Source: Multifurca ochricompacta
Taxonomy: Eukaryota > Basidiomycota > Agaricomycetes > Russulales > Russulaceae
Assembly (NCBI GenBank): GCA_022496185.1
Contig: WTXG01000480.1
Location: 1-19,631, forward strand
DNA length: 19,631 nucleotides
Direction: 5' to 3'
The notes under the pieces are model-generated. The model was not told where the DNA came from. It saw only the letters and a program-made list of their open reading frames with translations, and did not search any database. Below, piece by piece: positions 1 to 9,573 of the stretch; within the stretch, counting starts at the first letter, position 1, and every line of letters begins with the position of its first letter. The translations under genes were made by a program, and so were the position numbers.

Positions 1-526
1 GTCAGGAGTGAAGACTCATGAACCTGAATGTGCTGAGCGGCTGTTGCATTGACTGCGTAGAGTGGGACAAAGCCCTGTTCACATGTAGTGCCATTTTGTA
101 GACAAAGTTCTGCGGGAGGGCCGTAATCCTGTCGTCATCACCACCTTTAGCTATTGATGTGGATACCACAATCAGGGTGCTTCACCTGCTCCCAATTATA
201 CTGCGAGCCCAAAGCAGTCTTTAGCAGGAGTAACGAGGAGCCAAGTCGAAGAAGATACCAACAGCATTCATTGAGCCGGGGATAGCTTGTCGAAATATCC
301 CACTTGACCACTGCGCCTCAGTGCAGCCTAATTTGAGACACGCCTCCGCGGACGGAACGACATTAAGTAACCTGCCATCGATTGTATTATTAAAAGCAGA
401 CCAATCTGCAGAAGTGGGATATCCAGGGTCGCCAGGCTGGTTGCGACAGTGAGCACGACCCAAAGATAGGCCGGACGATGACAATGCCCACGCAACGGCG
501 GTTACGGACACGAGAAAAGATAACAT
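1..526 (-). CDS. Secreted FAD-linked oxidoreductase (PCMH / berberine-bridge-like), 5' part, cut by window edge
   Basis: Seen: reading leftward, the exons are 526-263, 200-186 and 128-1, with introns 262-201 (GTTGGT..CAG, 62 nt) and 185-129 (GTGAAG..CAG, 57 nt); all junctions are phase 0. The start is the ATG at 526-524 because it begins a signal peptide (MLSFLVSVTAVAWALSSSG); the frame opens further upstream, to 673, but that part lacks family likeness and is probably 5' UTR. The mature N-terminus has a Cys-rich start, then CRNQPGDPGYP and DWSAFNNTIDGRLL, and across the microexon the family signature MNA-YNWEQ-DYGPPAELC followed by TTCEQGFVPLYAVNAT. Known: this pattern is the N-terminus of fungal secreted FAD-binding PCMH oxidases of the BBE-like group, which oxidise sugars or secondary metabolites. 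The FAD-attachment residues and the substrate domain lie outside the window, so the substrate cannot be told. No frameshift or stop is seen in the spliced part. Confidence 0.8.
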
Positions 527-1749
527 CGTCCGAAGGTGAGGGATGAGAGACCACAATTTGTTTACGATGCAACTTAAGTAGCCCGAGTGCGTCCCAGGTT
601 CCACGCGAATAGATGAAACCTCACCATTCCGGGAGTGGTCCTGTGGGAGGTGGTTAAAAACTGCCGACTCCATAAATGCTGACGAAGGCTCAGTTGCACT
701 CAGGGGAGGGAGGGGAGTGGACGAAAAAACGAATAGGGGAATCCGGAGTTCTATATGCCTGACAGATCGTGCCGTACCTTAGACTTCACCGTGATGGCGG
801 ATGAAGTGTTAATAATAAGGTCAAGAAAGCGGGGAAATTTATCCGCAAAATACAATCGCCTCATGTAGTAGGGTAGACTCGTCCATCAATTTCAAGGCCT
901 GCTAGCAAGTTCGTTTATGCAATGGCGAAGTGCCTGATGCATAACTTGGAAAACCTGGAAGCGTGACCGACCTGAAAGGTCTGATCAATGTGGCTGTGCA
1001 CTTCAGTTCGTGATTCGTGACCCCTTCACACAGAGCGACCCACCGAACATAAATCAAGCTGCACACTCCGCCTCTATGTCGTTTTCGATATTCACCATAT
1101 ATTGCGACTCGTCTGCTTCATTCGTCATCACGAATTTTTCATCAAAAGATGATCTGCCCCAAGTAGTTATGTTTCGTGCGCCCATCCATCCGGTGGTTGC
1201 GCTTTCCCGGAATCCATTTCTGGCCATAATTTCCGGACCGATTTCAAACTAGAGAGTCTTCTCGGTCACGGCAGAGAATCCAACGGCGTCCCTGAAGCCT
1301 TGCTGCCAGGCCCACGAGCCCCTCAACACTGGCCAGGATATGTGCAGGGGGATGAGTGAGGTCATTATTTGTTTTTTTTCTAAAGTTGTGTGCTGCCTAC
1401 CGTTTAACCTCACCTCGCCTTGTAATAATAGAAGCCATGTTTTGTTCTGCCGAGCGCACCGTTTACGCAACTGTCCCTCAGATCAATTTATTACAGGGTA
1501 ATTGAATCCCACAGTCAATACACCCTAACACCGTGTCCACACTTCCACCGACAAAGACACCGATTGCCTTCGACCATCTGTAGTAGTTTCAGGAGTTGTC
1601 ACAAGGAAGGTATGGTTTTAAATTGTCGACGTGTTGCCTTGATTCCAGCCAATTCACAAGCAAGTGGAGCTTTGTGGAATGCTCGACTAGCCCCGATGGG
1701 AATGCGGGCGCGCAAACAAAACCCCATTTAATACGCCGCGCAAGTCAAG

Positions 1750-1771
1750 TGGATGGTTACTGGATGGTTAC
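1750..1771. repeat. Two tandem copies of an 11-bp unit
   Basis: The 11-mer TGGATGGTTAC occurs twice head to tail with no mismatch, in DNA without a recognised gene. It looks like a recent slippage or end-joining duplication. Confidence 0.8.
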
Positions 1772-2537
1772 TAAGGAGAGGAGAACTGTCACCCCTGAGC
1801 GCTTAGCGTTTACACGTATACAATATACAACCTGGCCCATTATGTAAGCTACGAGGCATAGCTAGGCTTGCCGCATTTGCTCCATCACATGGTCTTGCCT
1901 TAGAAAATCGTGTGAAACATTGATACCAACTTTGGGAATTACAACTTACATAAGCGGCGCCCACATTTAGCTTTTTTCTTTTCTTCGCCTCAGTATGGGT
2001 CGCAAGTTCCGTCTTCCCTTGTGAACAATTCCTCGCCAAAGACAGCCCTTGAGGCATTGCCAGGGCGAGTGATGGTTGAACGAATACAGAACAGGAAAGT
2101 GAGGTAAAAGAGTAATGCGCGGTGAAGACTCGTGTATACGAAGAGCGAATTTCAATGTTGGGGGGTTACAAGCTCAGCATTCTAGAGCTTGGTGAGAGTT
2201 ACCAGATGCTAAGCATACGATCATGACTCTGAGAGGCCCCAGGGAACCTGTCGTTTCTTTTACACAGGCCCACCACAACCAGACAATTCGCCGACAGGAG
2301 ATTTGTTCGCCAGGCTCTATGAGATCCGGAAGGAACACGGAGACATGCAATGCGTTACGAGGTCGAGTGCGGCGTGTCTCCGACAGAAAACTGACAGGGT
2401 GTAGATGCATCCTCGGTGCGGGCTAGGACCCAGTCTAGAGGGGTGTTGTTATGTATTGCGGAGGTAGGAGGTCTAAGATGTCACGTGGAAAAAGTCGGGC
2501 TTTAGCGATTGTATCAAGCCTGAAAGTCGGCCCTGAA

Positions 2538-2550
2538 CCCCCCCCCCCCC
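2538..2550. repeat. Poly-C tract, 13 nt
   Basis: An uninterrupted run of 13 C lies in intergenic DNA. Its length is likely to vary between isolates and to be poorly called by sequencing. Confidence 0.85.
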
Positions 2551-2565
2551 TGCAAACCCTTCGTC

Positions 2566-2593
2566 GAGGATTTGCTCACGAGGATTTGCTCAC
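2566..2593. repeat. Two tandem copies of a 14-bp unit
   Basis: The 14-mer GAGGATTTGCTCAC occurs twice head to tail without mismatch, just after the poly-C tract. No gene is recognised around it. Confidence 0.8.
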
Positions 2594-3286
2594 CTTCATT
2601 CAGGACATACGGACCTTCACTAGGCCGTTTTCCTCGGAGCGACCTCGCGAGCCGGATTAAGCCGAGTCGGTGACATCGGGCGTCTTCACTCTTACACTCA
2701 TTTCCAGTGCGACAGCACAACCCCCACTCCCTTCCACTACCCCTCCCTTTTTTTTTCCCCTACCAAGGGGTTTTACCACGGTAGTACACTACCACTCCCA
2801 CTTGTTCCAACAGTAGTTACTATGTCCCAGTAGTAGCCACGCCATTATAGGCACGGCCCTGACGCGAGAATTATAAGAATAAAAAAAAAAGTCCGAAAGT
2901 CGGAGGACCATAATCATGAGTCCCGTGACCCTGCGGGAAATCTCCACGTGATCGCGGCATCATCTTCGCCGGCCGCGTTTTTGGCCTGGCGAAGTGTTTG
3001 CTGGAAAATGGGCTTAGGGCTTTGGTTAAGGCCTTCACGCTGCCAAAAATAATATCGGTCCGCGGATTTATATCAGTATATCAATCAGGAGAAATTATAT
3101 AGGCAGTGCCAAATCTGGGTAATCACTGTGCGAGATTGAATTTTTCCAGTATTCGTTGCACCTGAACGGACAAGCATTCAGGCGCTCATACGGAACGGGT
3201 TATCGGCGTTGAGAAGGCGTGAAGGTTGGCATCAGATACTCAAGCTGGACAACGGATTGTCAGCCCTCAGACAAATTATGGAATGA

Positions 3287-4411
3287 CTACAAAAAAGTGC
3301 TCACTGGCTTGTCACGCCGCTCACGTGGATCTACCACGAGCCGTACACCTCGTTCTCTACATCCGAGGATTAACTGTCTGCATGCGCAGATCTTCGCAAT
3401 CGTGCTATTAATCGTCACACTCTCCAACACGGGCAAGTTTTTCAAGGCATCCGCCGCGGCACCCAACTGTGCATCTAGATCACTCGCGTACGATACGGGA
3501 TGACTGTACAACCCGAGATGGCGCACACTCCGGGGAAAGGCGGGCAGGCGCGGGAAAAGAATAAGCTGGCAAAGGACCACTTCCTGTATATTCGTGAAAA
3601 GCCCGACAAATCCTGCGACGGGCTCACGAGTGACTCGCAATGAGTAGACGAAGGGAGCATGGGCAGCAAACGTTGCGAGCTCTTCTGGCTGAAGGTGTGT
3701 GAAGGCTGCACCTAGATCTAACACTCGCAATGACGATCCGGTGAGTGCAGGACAAGGTAAAAGCCATTCCAGAGCCGTGGGAACGATCGGTGAGACGAGG
3801 TGGAGTTCATACAGCGCGAAGGGCGGACGCGTAGGTGGAGGTGGGACACTTAACCCCGAACGGAGGCGAAGAAATCTTATTGAGGGCCATATTTCCATCA
3901 GTTGATATAGGACAAATGAAAGATCGCGGTATGGGTCGGATGTCGTGCCGATGTCAAGGGCCTGAAGTCGTAACGCGGTCTTGGAGAGTGCGGAAAGGGT
4001 GGGTGCCTCGAACTTGCGATGTTCCAAACTTAGCATGAGCTGATACAGTTGTGGGCAAAAGGAAAGTAACGTGATGAAGTCGGGGAGAGAGATGAGCCGT
4101 CTAGGAAGGGTAGTAAAATGACGGTCGCGGCCAAGAGATACCTCGAGCACCCGAACATATGCTCCTAATACGGGCCGCTTGATCAGGCAGCCTATCGCAG
4201 CAGACAAACGGGTGCGCTCCTCGTTCCCAGGGGTCAGGAGTTTTTTTCTGTCAACATGAGCATGATGGAAGGAAATACGCTGGGCGATGGGAGCCCACGC
4301 TTTACAGACAAGAGCACAAGAGCCAAGAGTTTTCAGGTCAGGAGACCCATCTAAGTTGTGATATGCGTTCTCAAGGATGTGAATGACGAGCTCAAGAGGG
4401 ATACAAGGCAT
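3287..4411 (-). CDS. F-box protein, 374 aa, intact and intronless
   Basis: Seen: one uninterrupted frame from the ATG at 4411-4409. Residues about 3-50 form an F-box: IPLELVIHILENAY, then LGSCALVCKAWAPIAQRISF. The rest (about 60-374) is rich in Leu and in short segments such as LRALDIG-, LRVLDLG- and LESVTI-like strands, resembling the irregular leucine-rich C-termini of fungal F-box proteins rather than WD40 or Kelch repeats. Known: the F-box binds Skp1 in SCF ubiquitin ligases and the C-terminus recruits the substrate. Agaricomycetes carry large, fast-evolving F-box families, mostly of unknown targets. Inferred: this is one such member; its target is unknown. No signal peptide, membrane segment or frame break is seen, and the stop follows a basic tail. 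The minus-strand start is supported because the F-box begins within three residues of it, as in most paralogues of this type. Confidence 0.88.
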   Translation of the reverse strand: MPCIPLELVIHILENAYHNLDGSPDLKTLGSCALVCKAWAPIAQRISFHHAHVDRKKLLTPGNEERTRLSAAIGCLIKRPVLGAYVRVLEVSLGRDRHFTTLPRRLISLPDFITLLSFCPQLYQLMLSLEHRKFEAPTLSALSKTALRLQALDIGTTSDPYRDLSFVLYQLMEIWPSIRFLRLRSGLSVPPPPTRPPFALYELHLVSPIVPTALEWLLPCPALTGSSLRVLDLGAAFTHLQPEELATFAAHAPFVYSLRVTREPVAGFVGLFTNIQEVVLCQLILFPRLPAFPRSVRHLGLYSHPVSYASDLDAQLGAAADALKNLPVLESVTINSTIAKICACRQLILGCRERGVRLVVDPRERRDKPVSTFL

Positions 4412-4641
4412 GGAGTGCTGTGATACAATTATAGTGAGCTACTTTCAGACCTGGCAATTGGCAACACTGTACGAACTGATGTCCCTAAAAGCCGTTCGCG
4501 CAATAATCACAGTAAATTTTGAGATGATGGGGCACAGATGAAAATTACCTGTTATTTAAGGAGGTACACCCCATGAAATTAAATCAAAAGGCGCCCAAGA
4601 GACCGGAGTAACATAGTGGCATGATGAATGACGATGACACG

Positions 4642-4667
4642 GAGAACACTGCCTGAGAACACTGCCT
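4642..4667. repeat. Two tandem copies of a 13-bp unit
   Basis: The 13-mer GAGAACACTGCCT occurs twice head to tail without mismatch, in the intergenic stretch between the F-box and transporter genes. Confidence 0.8.
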
Positions 4668-5646
4668 GGCGGATCCCGGCTCGGGCCGGGTCGACTACAC
4701 GTTCCACTACTTCTGCAATTGACCTCACTCCGGCTTTGGCAAGCCCAACTCTATCATATAGCACCTGTAATGGGACAATCACATCCTTTGCAGTTCCTGC
4801 AAAAAAAAAACACTAGAACCAGCTTCAAGTAGCTCCTGCAGACAAACGGGGTAAGTTTCTGCTAGCCCTGCCTTGAAGCCCTTCTTTTTTTTTCAATTAC
4901 GGTTTCTAATAGAATTCAATTCCCCTAATAAATGGCAAGTACGATAAAAGATAATCTTCTGGGTGGCACGCTATAGCCCTTTCGTATAACTGTAAATGTT
5001 TGTATTTTCGACCGTACCTGGGTTAGGCCCTGGCGGCGGTACATAAACGGATTTTAAGAACCAATCATCAGTTACACAGCAGTAAAAGGTTTGAACTACT
5101 ACTTGGCACGTCAACGCCTTCACCTAGCCTAGCTGGGTGCACTGCGCGATGGAACCGGGAAATTTGTTATAGGTCTTGTTGAATAGGGCACTCATTCTAT
5201 CTCTCCACTTCTTATCTACCCCCTTCAAGCCCTACATGATGCGATCCGATATGGCAGTTGATTTTTATGTACTGTTGAGCTCTGTGTATTTGATTGACTT
5301 AAACTGGTACTCCCTCTCCGTTCCGGTCTGTCTGTGTCTCTGGTGCACAATTATCTTGGATCACCGCGGCCTTGCGGCCTTCTCGGATCGCGGCCACTCG
5401 TTGGCCACGAAGCCCGTTGTGATCGTGTCACGTGTTCTTATCAGCAGGAGAACTGAAATTAAAATTAAATTAAAAAAAAACTTGGCTTGCTGGGGTAGCA
5501 ACGCAACGACCGAATATAATAACGGCTAAATTCCCTCTATAACTGCCCTGGTCTTGACTGAAGCAGGCAAAAACTAAACCGTTCCGTTTTCCGAGCGAGT
5601 AAAGATCAAAACCTTAATTAGAGGCATATCCGCCATTCCTCGAATC

Positions 5647-5670
5647 GAAACAGGAGATGAAACAGGAGAT
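5647..5670. repeat. Two tandem copies of a 12-bp unit
   Basis: The 12-mer GAAACAGGAGAT is duplicated head to tail without mismatch, about 90 bp upstream of the transporter start codon and therefore possibly within its promoter or 5' UTR. Confidence 0.8.
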
Positions 5671-5756
5671 TATTCATGAGCTCCTCACATTAAAATAGGA
5701 GCTATGGCTGCTCGGGCTTTCTGTTAGCTTCTACATCAGCGGGTCATATTCTGTAC

Positions 5757-8700
5757 ATGTCAACAGCTTCGAGCTTTGCAGAAATCAAGACTGGCGCTAA
5801 ACGCAGCCCTCTCCGTGCTAGCGGTTTAGCCCTCGCGGTCCTTAGCTTCCAGACTCTGGGCAAGTCGTTGTCGTTTTCTTCTGTGCGCCCACTCCGTGAA
5901 TAAAAGATTTTCGCTATTCAGGCATTATTTACTCTGACATCGGGACGTCGCCTTTGTACGTCCTCAATGGCATCTGGTCTGCGTCTGGCACCGTCCCCCC
6001 CAAGGAAGACATTATTGGGGCCATTAGCGCTATCGTTTGGTCTCTGACGCTCATCCCGCTCTGCAAATATGTTGGTGCCATTTTTTTCCTCTTCTCTCTG
6101 CTTTTCAATGCTTTTGGAGGCAACTTAGGTTTTTATCTGCTTGCACTTTGGCACATACGAAGGTTTGTGCTCATCCATCCTTTCATCGGGTTTATTCGGA
6201 AGTCTTATGTGCTACCATCTTCCAGGCGAGGGCGGAACGTTTGCCTTGTTTCAGGGCATTTATCCGCCGAAGTTTTTCGAGAGCACGCCCACTCACGATT
6301 CTATGATGGCTGGAAAGAAGAAGCGTCGAGATATCAAACCACCCATGTCCCTTCGCTGGCCCTTTTTGATCTGGGTATTTTCTTAAAATTGTCGTCCTGG
6401 ATAGCATCTCACCCGGAATCTTACAGTCCCTCTTTGGCACAAGTCTGACAATGGCAGATGGCGTTCTGACCGCTGCCGTGTCGGTCACGAGCGCAGTGGG
6501 AGGCATTGGTGAGCTGCTGCTGATGAGATCTATCTCGAGGGATATTAAACCTCTGCGCAGCTGTCGCCAAGCCCTCCGTATCACATGACGTTGTTTCTAT
6601 CTCGATTGTGCGTCTCATCTGATATCATACTGCATTTCGTTTCTCACCTCATATCAGGCATTCTTGCTCCTACTCTTCCTTTCACAACCACTTGGCACTG
6701 CGCGTCTGTCGTTAGCCTTCGCGCCCAGTATGCATACTTTTTCTTGTGTGACAATCTGCACCATCCTTTCTCACAAACTTGGGTAGTCACCTTTGTCTGG
6801 ATGCTGATACTCGCCTCGACGGGCATTTACAACATCACGAAGTTTCCCGGCATTTTTCGTACGTTCGATCCGTCGCGGGCCATTATGTGTAATCGAAATA
6901 TCCATATCCTCCTCCCCATTCAATTGAGTGACAAAAACTTTTTTTACAGACTTTGTGCGCACGAAGAATTATGATACGCTCTCGGGCGTTTTGCTCGCTG
7001 TTACTGGTTGTGAGGCCCTCTTCGCTAAGTATGTCATTCGAACCTCGTTTCTGCATACATATGTTGATGTCAGCTCTCGTTATCCACAGCCTTGGACAAT
7101 TTAACATGCTCTCGATTCAGGTACGTCGAATTGCGGCGATCTACTTGTGGTGGGGTTGACTCGTCTTTCCGCAGATTTCCTTTGGGTCATTCGTTTATCC
7201 CTCCCTTATCCTAGCCTACCTTGGGCAGGGTGCGCGCCTCGTCGTTAATGGAGCTGACGTCCTTCCGAATCTCTTCTACCTTACAATCCCGGGGAAACAA
7301 AACGGGCCTTTATTCTGGATAGTATACGTTTTTGCGATTCTTGCGACGCTTATCGCCTCCCAAGCCATGATCACCGCGACCTTTTCCTTGGTGCAGCAAC
7401 TCGTCAACATGCGAAGTCTCCCTTCGTACGCACAATTTTCTTTTGCTCGTAGTTCTGCGGCCTAGCTCACGAGGACGTCCAGCCTCCATATGGTTCACAC
7501 ATCCGACAAAGTTCAAGGTCAAATCTATATCCCTGTCGTTAATTGGATTCGTGAGCATCGTTTTCTTTCGGGATGATCCATTCTGAACTTGGCATCAGTT
7601 ATGATAGCGACAATAGTCATTGTTGCTGCCTTTAAAAATGCCACTCAGCTCACAAACGCCTACGGCTTTGCCGTTGCGACTGTCATGTTTACTACCACCG
7701 TGCTTATCTCTCTGCAAATGCGCTATGTCAAGCACCTTCCTTTCATTTTCGGGGCTGTGTTTTTAATCTTCTTCGGGTTCCTGGATGGTACCGCCATACA
7801 TAATAATCGCATCCCACGCATATATTGACGTGTGACGTGTACTAGGTCTCTTCTGGGGCGCGTCATTGAAGAAGGTTCCTAGTGGTGCATGGGTCCCTCT
7901 CACGATAGGCACCATTCTGTGAGGCTTTGTCTATATTGTGTTGGTAATGGACTTCAGTGCTGACTATCCTAGCCTTATTTTCATGGCATTTTGGACCTGG
8001 GCCAAGGTATATATTAATAAAATTTCCCCGCGATAACGCCTACTTGATTTACAGGGTCTTGAGGACCGATTCGACAGCAAGAGCCGACGGCGGTTGGATG
8101 GGTTCATCGTGCCTGAAGGTGCAGGCGCCATATTCGTAGAGTCCGAAAAACGTGAGGAAAAACGTGAGGAGAGTGCAGTCAGCCAGGTCTCGGGTTTCGA
8201 CATGAACACTACTTTGTATTACGTCACCCCACCTCCTCCGGGATCCCAAGGCGAACTGGAGGAGCGTCATGCTTTGGCACGTCTCCCCATATTCGCCGTC
8301 TTCCACGGTATCGCGCATGAGCGCGGGGTGCCACCATCGTTCACTGGTACGTTTAGCTGTCTCCACACTTCTGTACTCACCTCTCATGAACACGAATTAA
8401 AACGCCCTCACCGTACAGGGTTCCTCCGGCAGTGGCCCGCTCTTCCCCGACTCGGTATCTTCCTCACGGTGTCGGTTCTCCCCGTGGCACACGTCGATGG
8501 TGCGGATCGCTATGTGATCAGTCGTGTCGACTCTTTGCCGGGTTTCTACGGTGTCTCGCAGTATCTTGGCTTTCGTGATGAACCTGCGCTACACATCGAC
8601 GAGATTGTAACCAAGATCGGGGAACTTGAAACGCGCCTGAACCCTGCTGGGGCTCATCTGATCGTGGCTCAGCTCGTGGACCAGTCAAGTAGGCCGACTC

Positions 8701-9079
8701 ATGTGTACGTCTGTCTATCCGCATTTGTGAACTGTGGTGATATGAACTAAATGGGATGGGATAATCACGTAGTGTCCCGCACTACGCTGTTAGAAGTAAA
8801 GGCGTGAAAATGAGAAGAATTACGCCTATCGTGAATTACATCCGTCGAATTCTCATAGAGGAGATTTACTCGCGTCTTAGTAAGGAGTTTACATGTGGGG
8901 TGGTCTTATGTGGGGACGGACGCTGACAGGTGCACTGTTTGCAGGTATAATGTTCCCGGATTCGCAGGGCTGGGTAGCTCGCGCAGATGAGTAAGTCAAC
9001 ACCAGCATTTGTTGCTGATGATGCCGCCTCACCCACTGTCAAAAGAATTGTACACATAGGTGTGACGGCTAACATATAG
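5757..9079 (+). CDS. HAK/KUP-family high-affinity potassium transporter, complete, 20 exons, 741 aa
   Basis: Seen: exons 5757-5859, 5922-6070, 6129-6162, 6226-6374, 6427-6508, 6561-6607, 6658-6727, 6787-6888, 6950-7028, 7090-7120, 7175-7425, 7483-7550, 7599-7787, 7846-7918, 7973-8006, 8055-8346, 8419-8704, 8773-8879, 8945-8990, 9046-9079; 2226 nt in total, in frame throughout. The start (MSTASSFAEIK) precedes a short cytosolic tail and LAVLSFQTL. Family motifs in order: GIIYSDIGTSPLYV (residues 35-48, the first pore/gating segment), GEGGTFALFQGIYPP (from 96), LTMADGVLTAAVSVTSAVGGI, TGIYNITKFPGIFRTFDPSRA, GVLLAVTGCEALFANLGQFN, IASQAMITATFSLVQQL, QGQIYIPVVNW, NAYGFAVATVMFTTT, FWTWAKGLEDRFD, then a cytosolic domain with FLRQWPALPR (586-595), PGFYGV and a C-terminus ending IGVTANI. 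Known: HAK proteins are plasma-membrane K+ uptake systems, probably H+ symporters, used at low external K+; about 12 membrane spans fit. Intron 1 has a GC donor (GCAAGT). Exon 15's acceptor was placed at 7971-7972 from motif spacing; an alternative at 7957 would add five residues. Confidence 0.93.
8145..8168 (+). repeat. 12-bp in-frame tandem duplication inside the HAK gene
   Basis: The 12-mer GAAAAACGTGAG occurs twice in a row within exon 16, giving the peptide repeat EKREEKREE in the variable cytosolic linker before FLRQWPALPR. The length is a multiple of three, so the frame survives. Confidence 0.8.
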
Positions 9080-9181
9080 GTGATGTCCTTTGTACGTCTG
9101 TCGGTGACACTGGAAGAAGAATGTTTGCATGTTTGTTTGTTATGAATGAATCGAGCTTAGAACTACTGCTCATGTATTACT

Positions 9182-9479
9182 CTACTCTACCCGGTTCCAT
9201 ACTGGGCCGATGACGTATGTCAAGTGGATCATCATGAATGTGAGCATTCCGAAGAAAAGAAGCACACGGTTTTCGGCGAAGTTCGATCCCCACGAGCTGT
9301 CACGTGAGGTTTCTTCCATTCCCATATGGACGGACCATGGACCATGGGAAGGTTCTTCATATTCAATCACTCGCTGATGCTGACAAGGTCTGTAGTCATG
9401 GAGTCAAGAAACGAAGGTCATGATTTTCCCTACGTACTCGCTACTCGCTACCAATGTTTATTACTGGCATTAAGTCCAT
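9182..9479 (-). CDS. Small single-pass membrane protein, about 70 aa, unidentified; first exon tentative
   Basis: Seen: an open minus frame from 9403 to the stop at 9184-9182 encodes an acidic, Trp/Ser-containing segment (VIEYEEPSHGPWSVHMGMEE), a polar stretch, one hydrophobic helix (VLLFFGMLTFMMIHLTYVIG) and a short charged tail NRVE. It has no in-frame ATG near its beginning, so an upstream exon is needed. One solution: ATG at 9479-9477 encoding MDLMP, an 85-nt intron 9464-9380 (GTAATA..CAG), then exon 9379-9182, giving 70 aa in frame. Inferred: size and topology would suit a small mitochondrial inner-membrane or respiratory-complex subunit, but I do not recognise the family. It converges with the HAK gene, with only about 100 bp between the two stop codons. 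The exon 2 frame is better supported than exon 1. Confidence 0.45.
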
Positions 9480-9573
9480 AATCCCCGCTCCACCACCCCG
9501 CACGGGAATTAATCACTGGTGGCGGCACAAGTATCAGACAATTTTGTGAAAATCTATACCACCCTATGCGCTA

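Larger units (their letters stand above)
674..3286. other. 2.6 kb with no recognisable gene
   Basis: Short open frames occur on both strands but none shows a known domain or convincing exon chain. The most protein-like is a minus-strand frame at 1470-1054 interrupted by a single TAG at 1251-1249. The stretch holds a 13-C run (2538-2550), poly-T and poly-A runs near 2748 and 2880, and two small tandem duplications (listed separately). Part of it is presumably the promoter of the FAD oxidase (left) and the 3' flank of the F-box gene (right). Confidence 0.5.
4412..5756. other. 1.3 kb intergenic region between divergent F-box and HAK genes
   Basis: Both neighbouring genes point away from this stretch, so it should contain both promoters. 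I see no domain-bearing frame; the longest plus frame (5176-5529) opens with TTG, is hydrophobic and low-complexity, and does not resemble a family. It holds a GC-rich 6-bp-stem hairpin at 4675-4690, A-runs near 4800 and 5471, and two short tandem duplications (4642-4667 and 5647-5670). Confidence 0.5.

Noticed and set aside
3219..4038. Plus-strand open frames across the F-box gene
   Set aside because: Antisense shadows of the intact 374-codon F-box frame; none shows a domain.
5176..5529. Plus-strand hydrophobic open frame of 117 codons upstream of HAK
   Set aside because: TTG start, low-complexity hydrophobic sequence and A-run-coded Lys tail; no family likeness and no splice link to the HAK first exon.
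6192..6584. Minus-strand open frame of 130 codons
   Set aside because: It lies opposite HAK exons 4-6 and an intron, where the plus strand carries the conserved GEGGTFALFQG and LTMADGVLTAA motifs.
7919..7957. 39-nt intron in HAK ending at 7957
   Set aside because: It would keep the frame but is shorter than any other intron in the gene and adds residues between IL and LIFMAFWTWAKGLED. The acceptor at 7972 gives a 54-nt intron with a CTGAC branch-like motif and family-like spacing.
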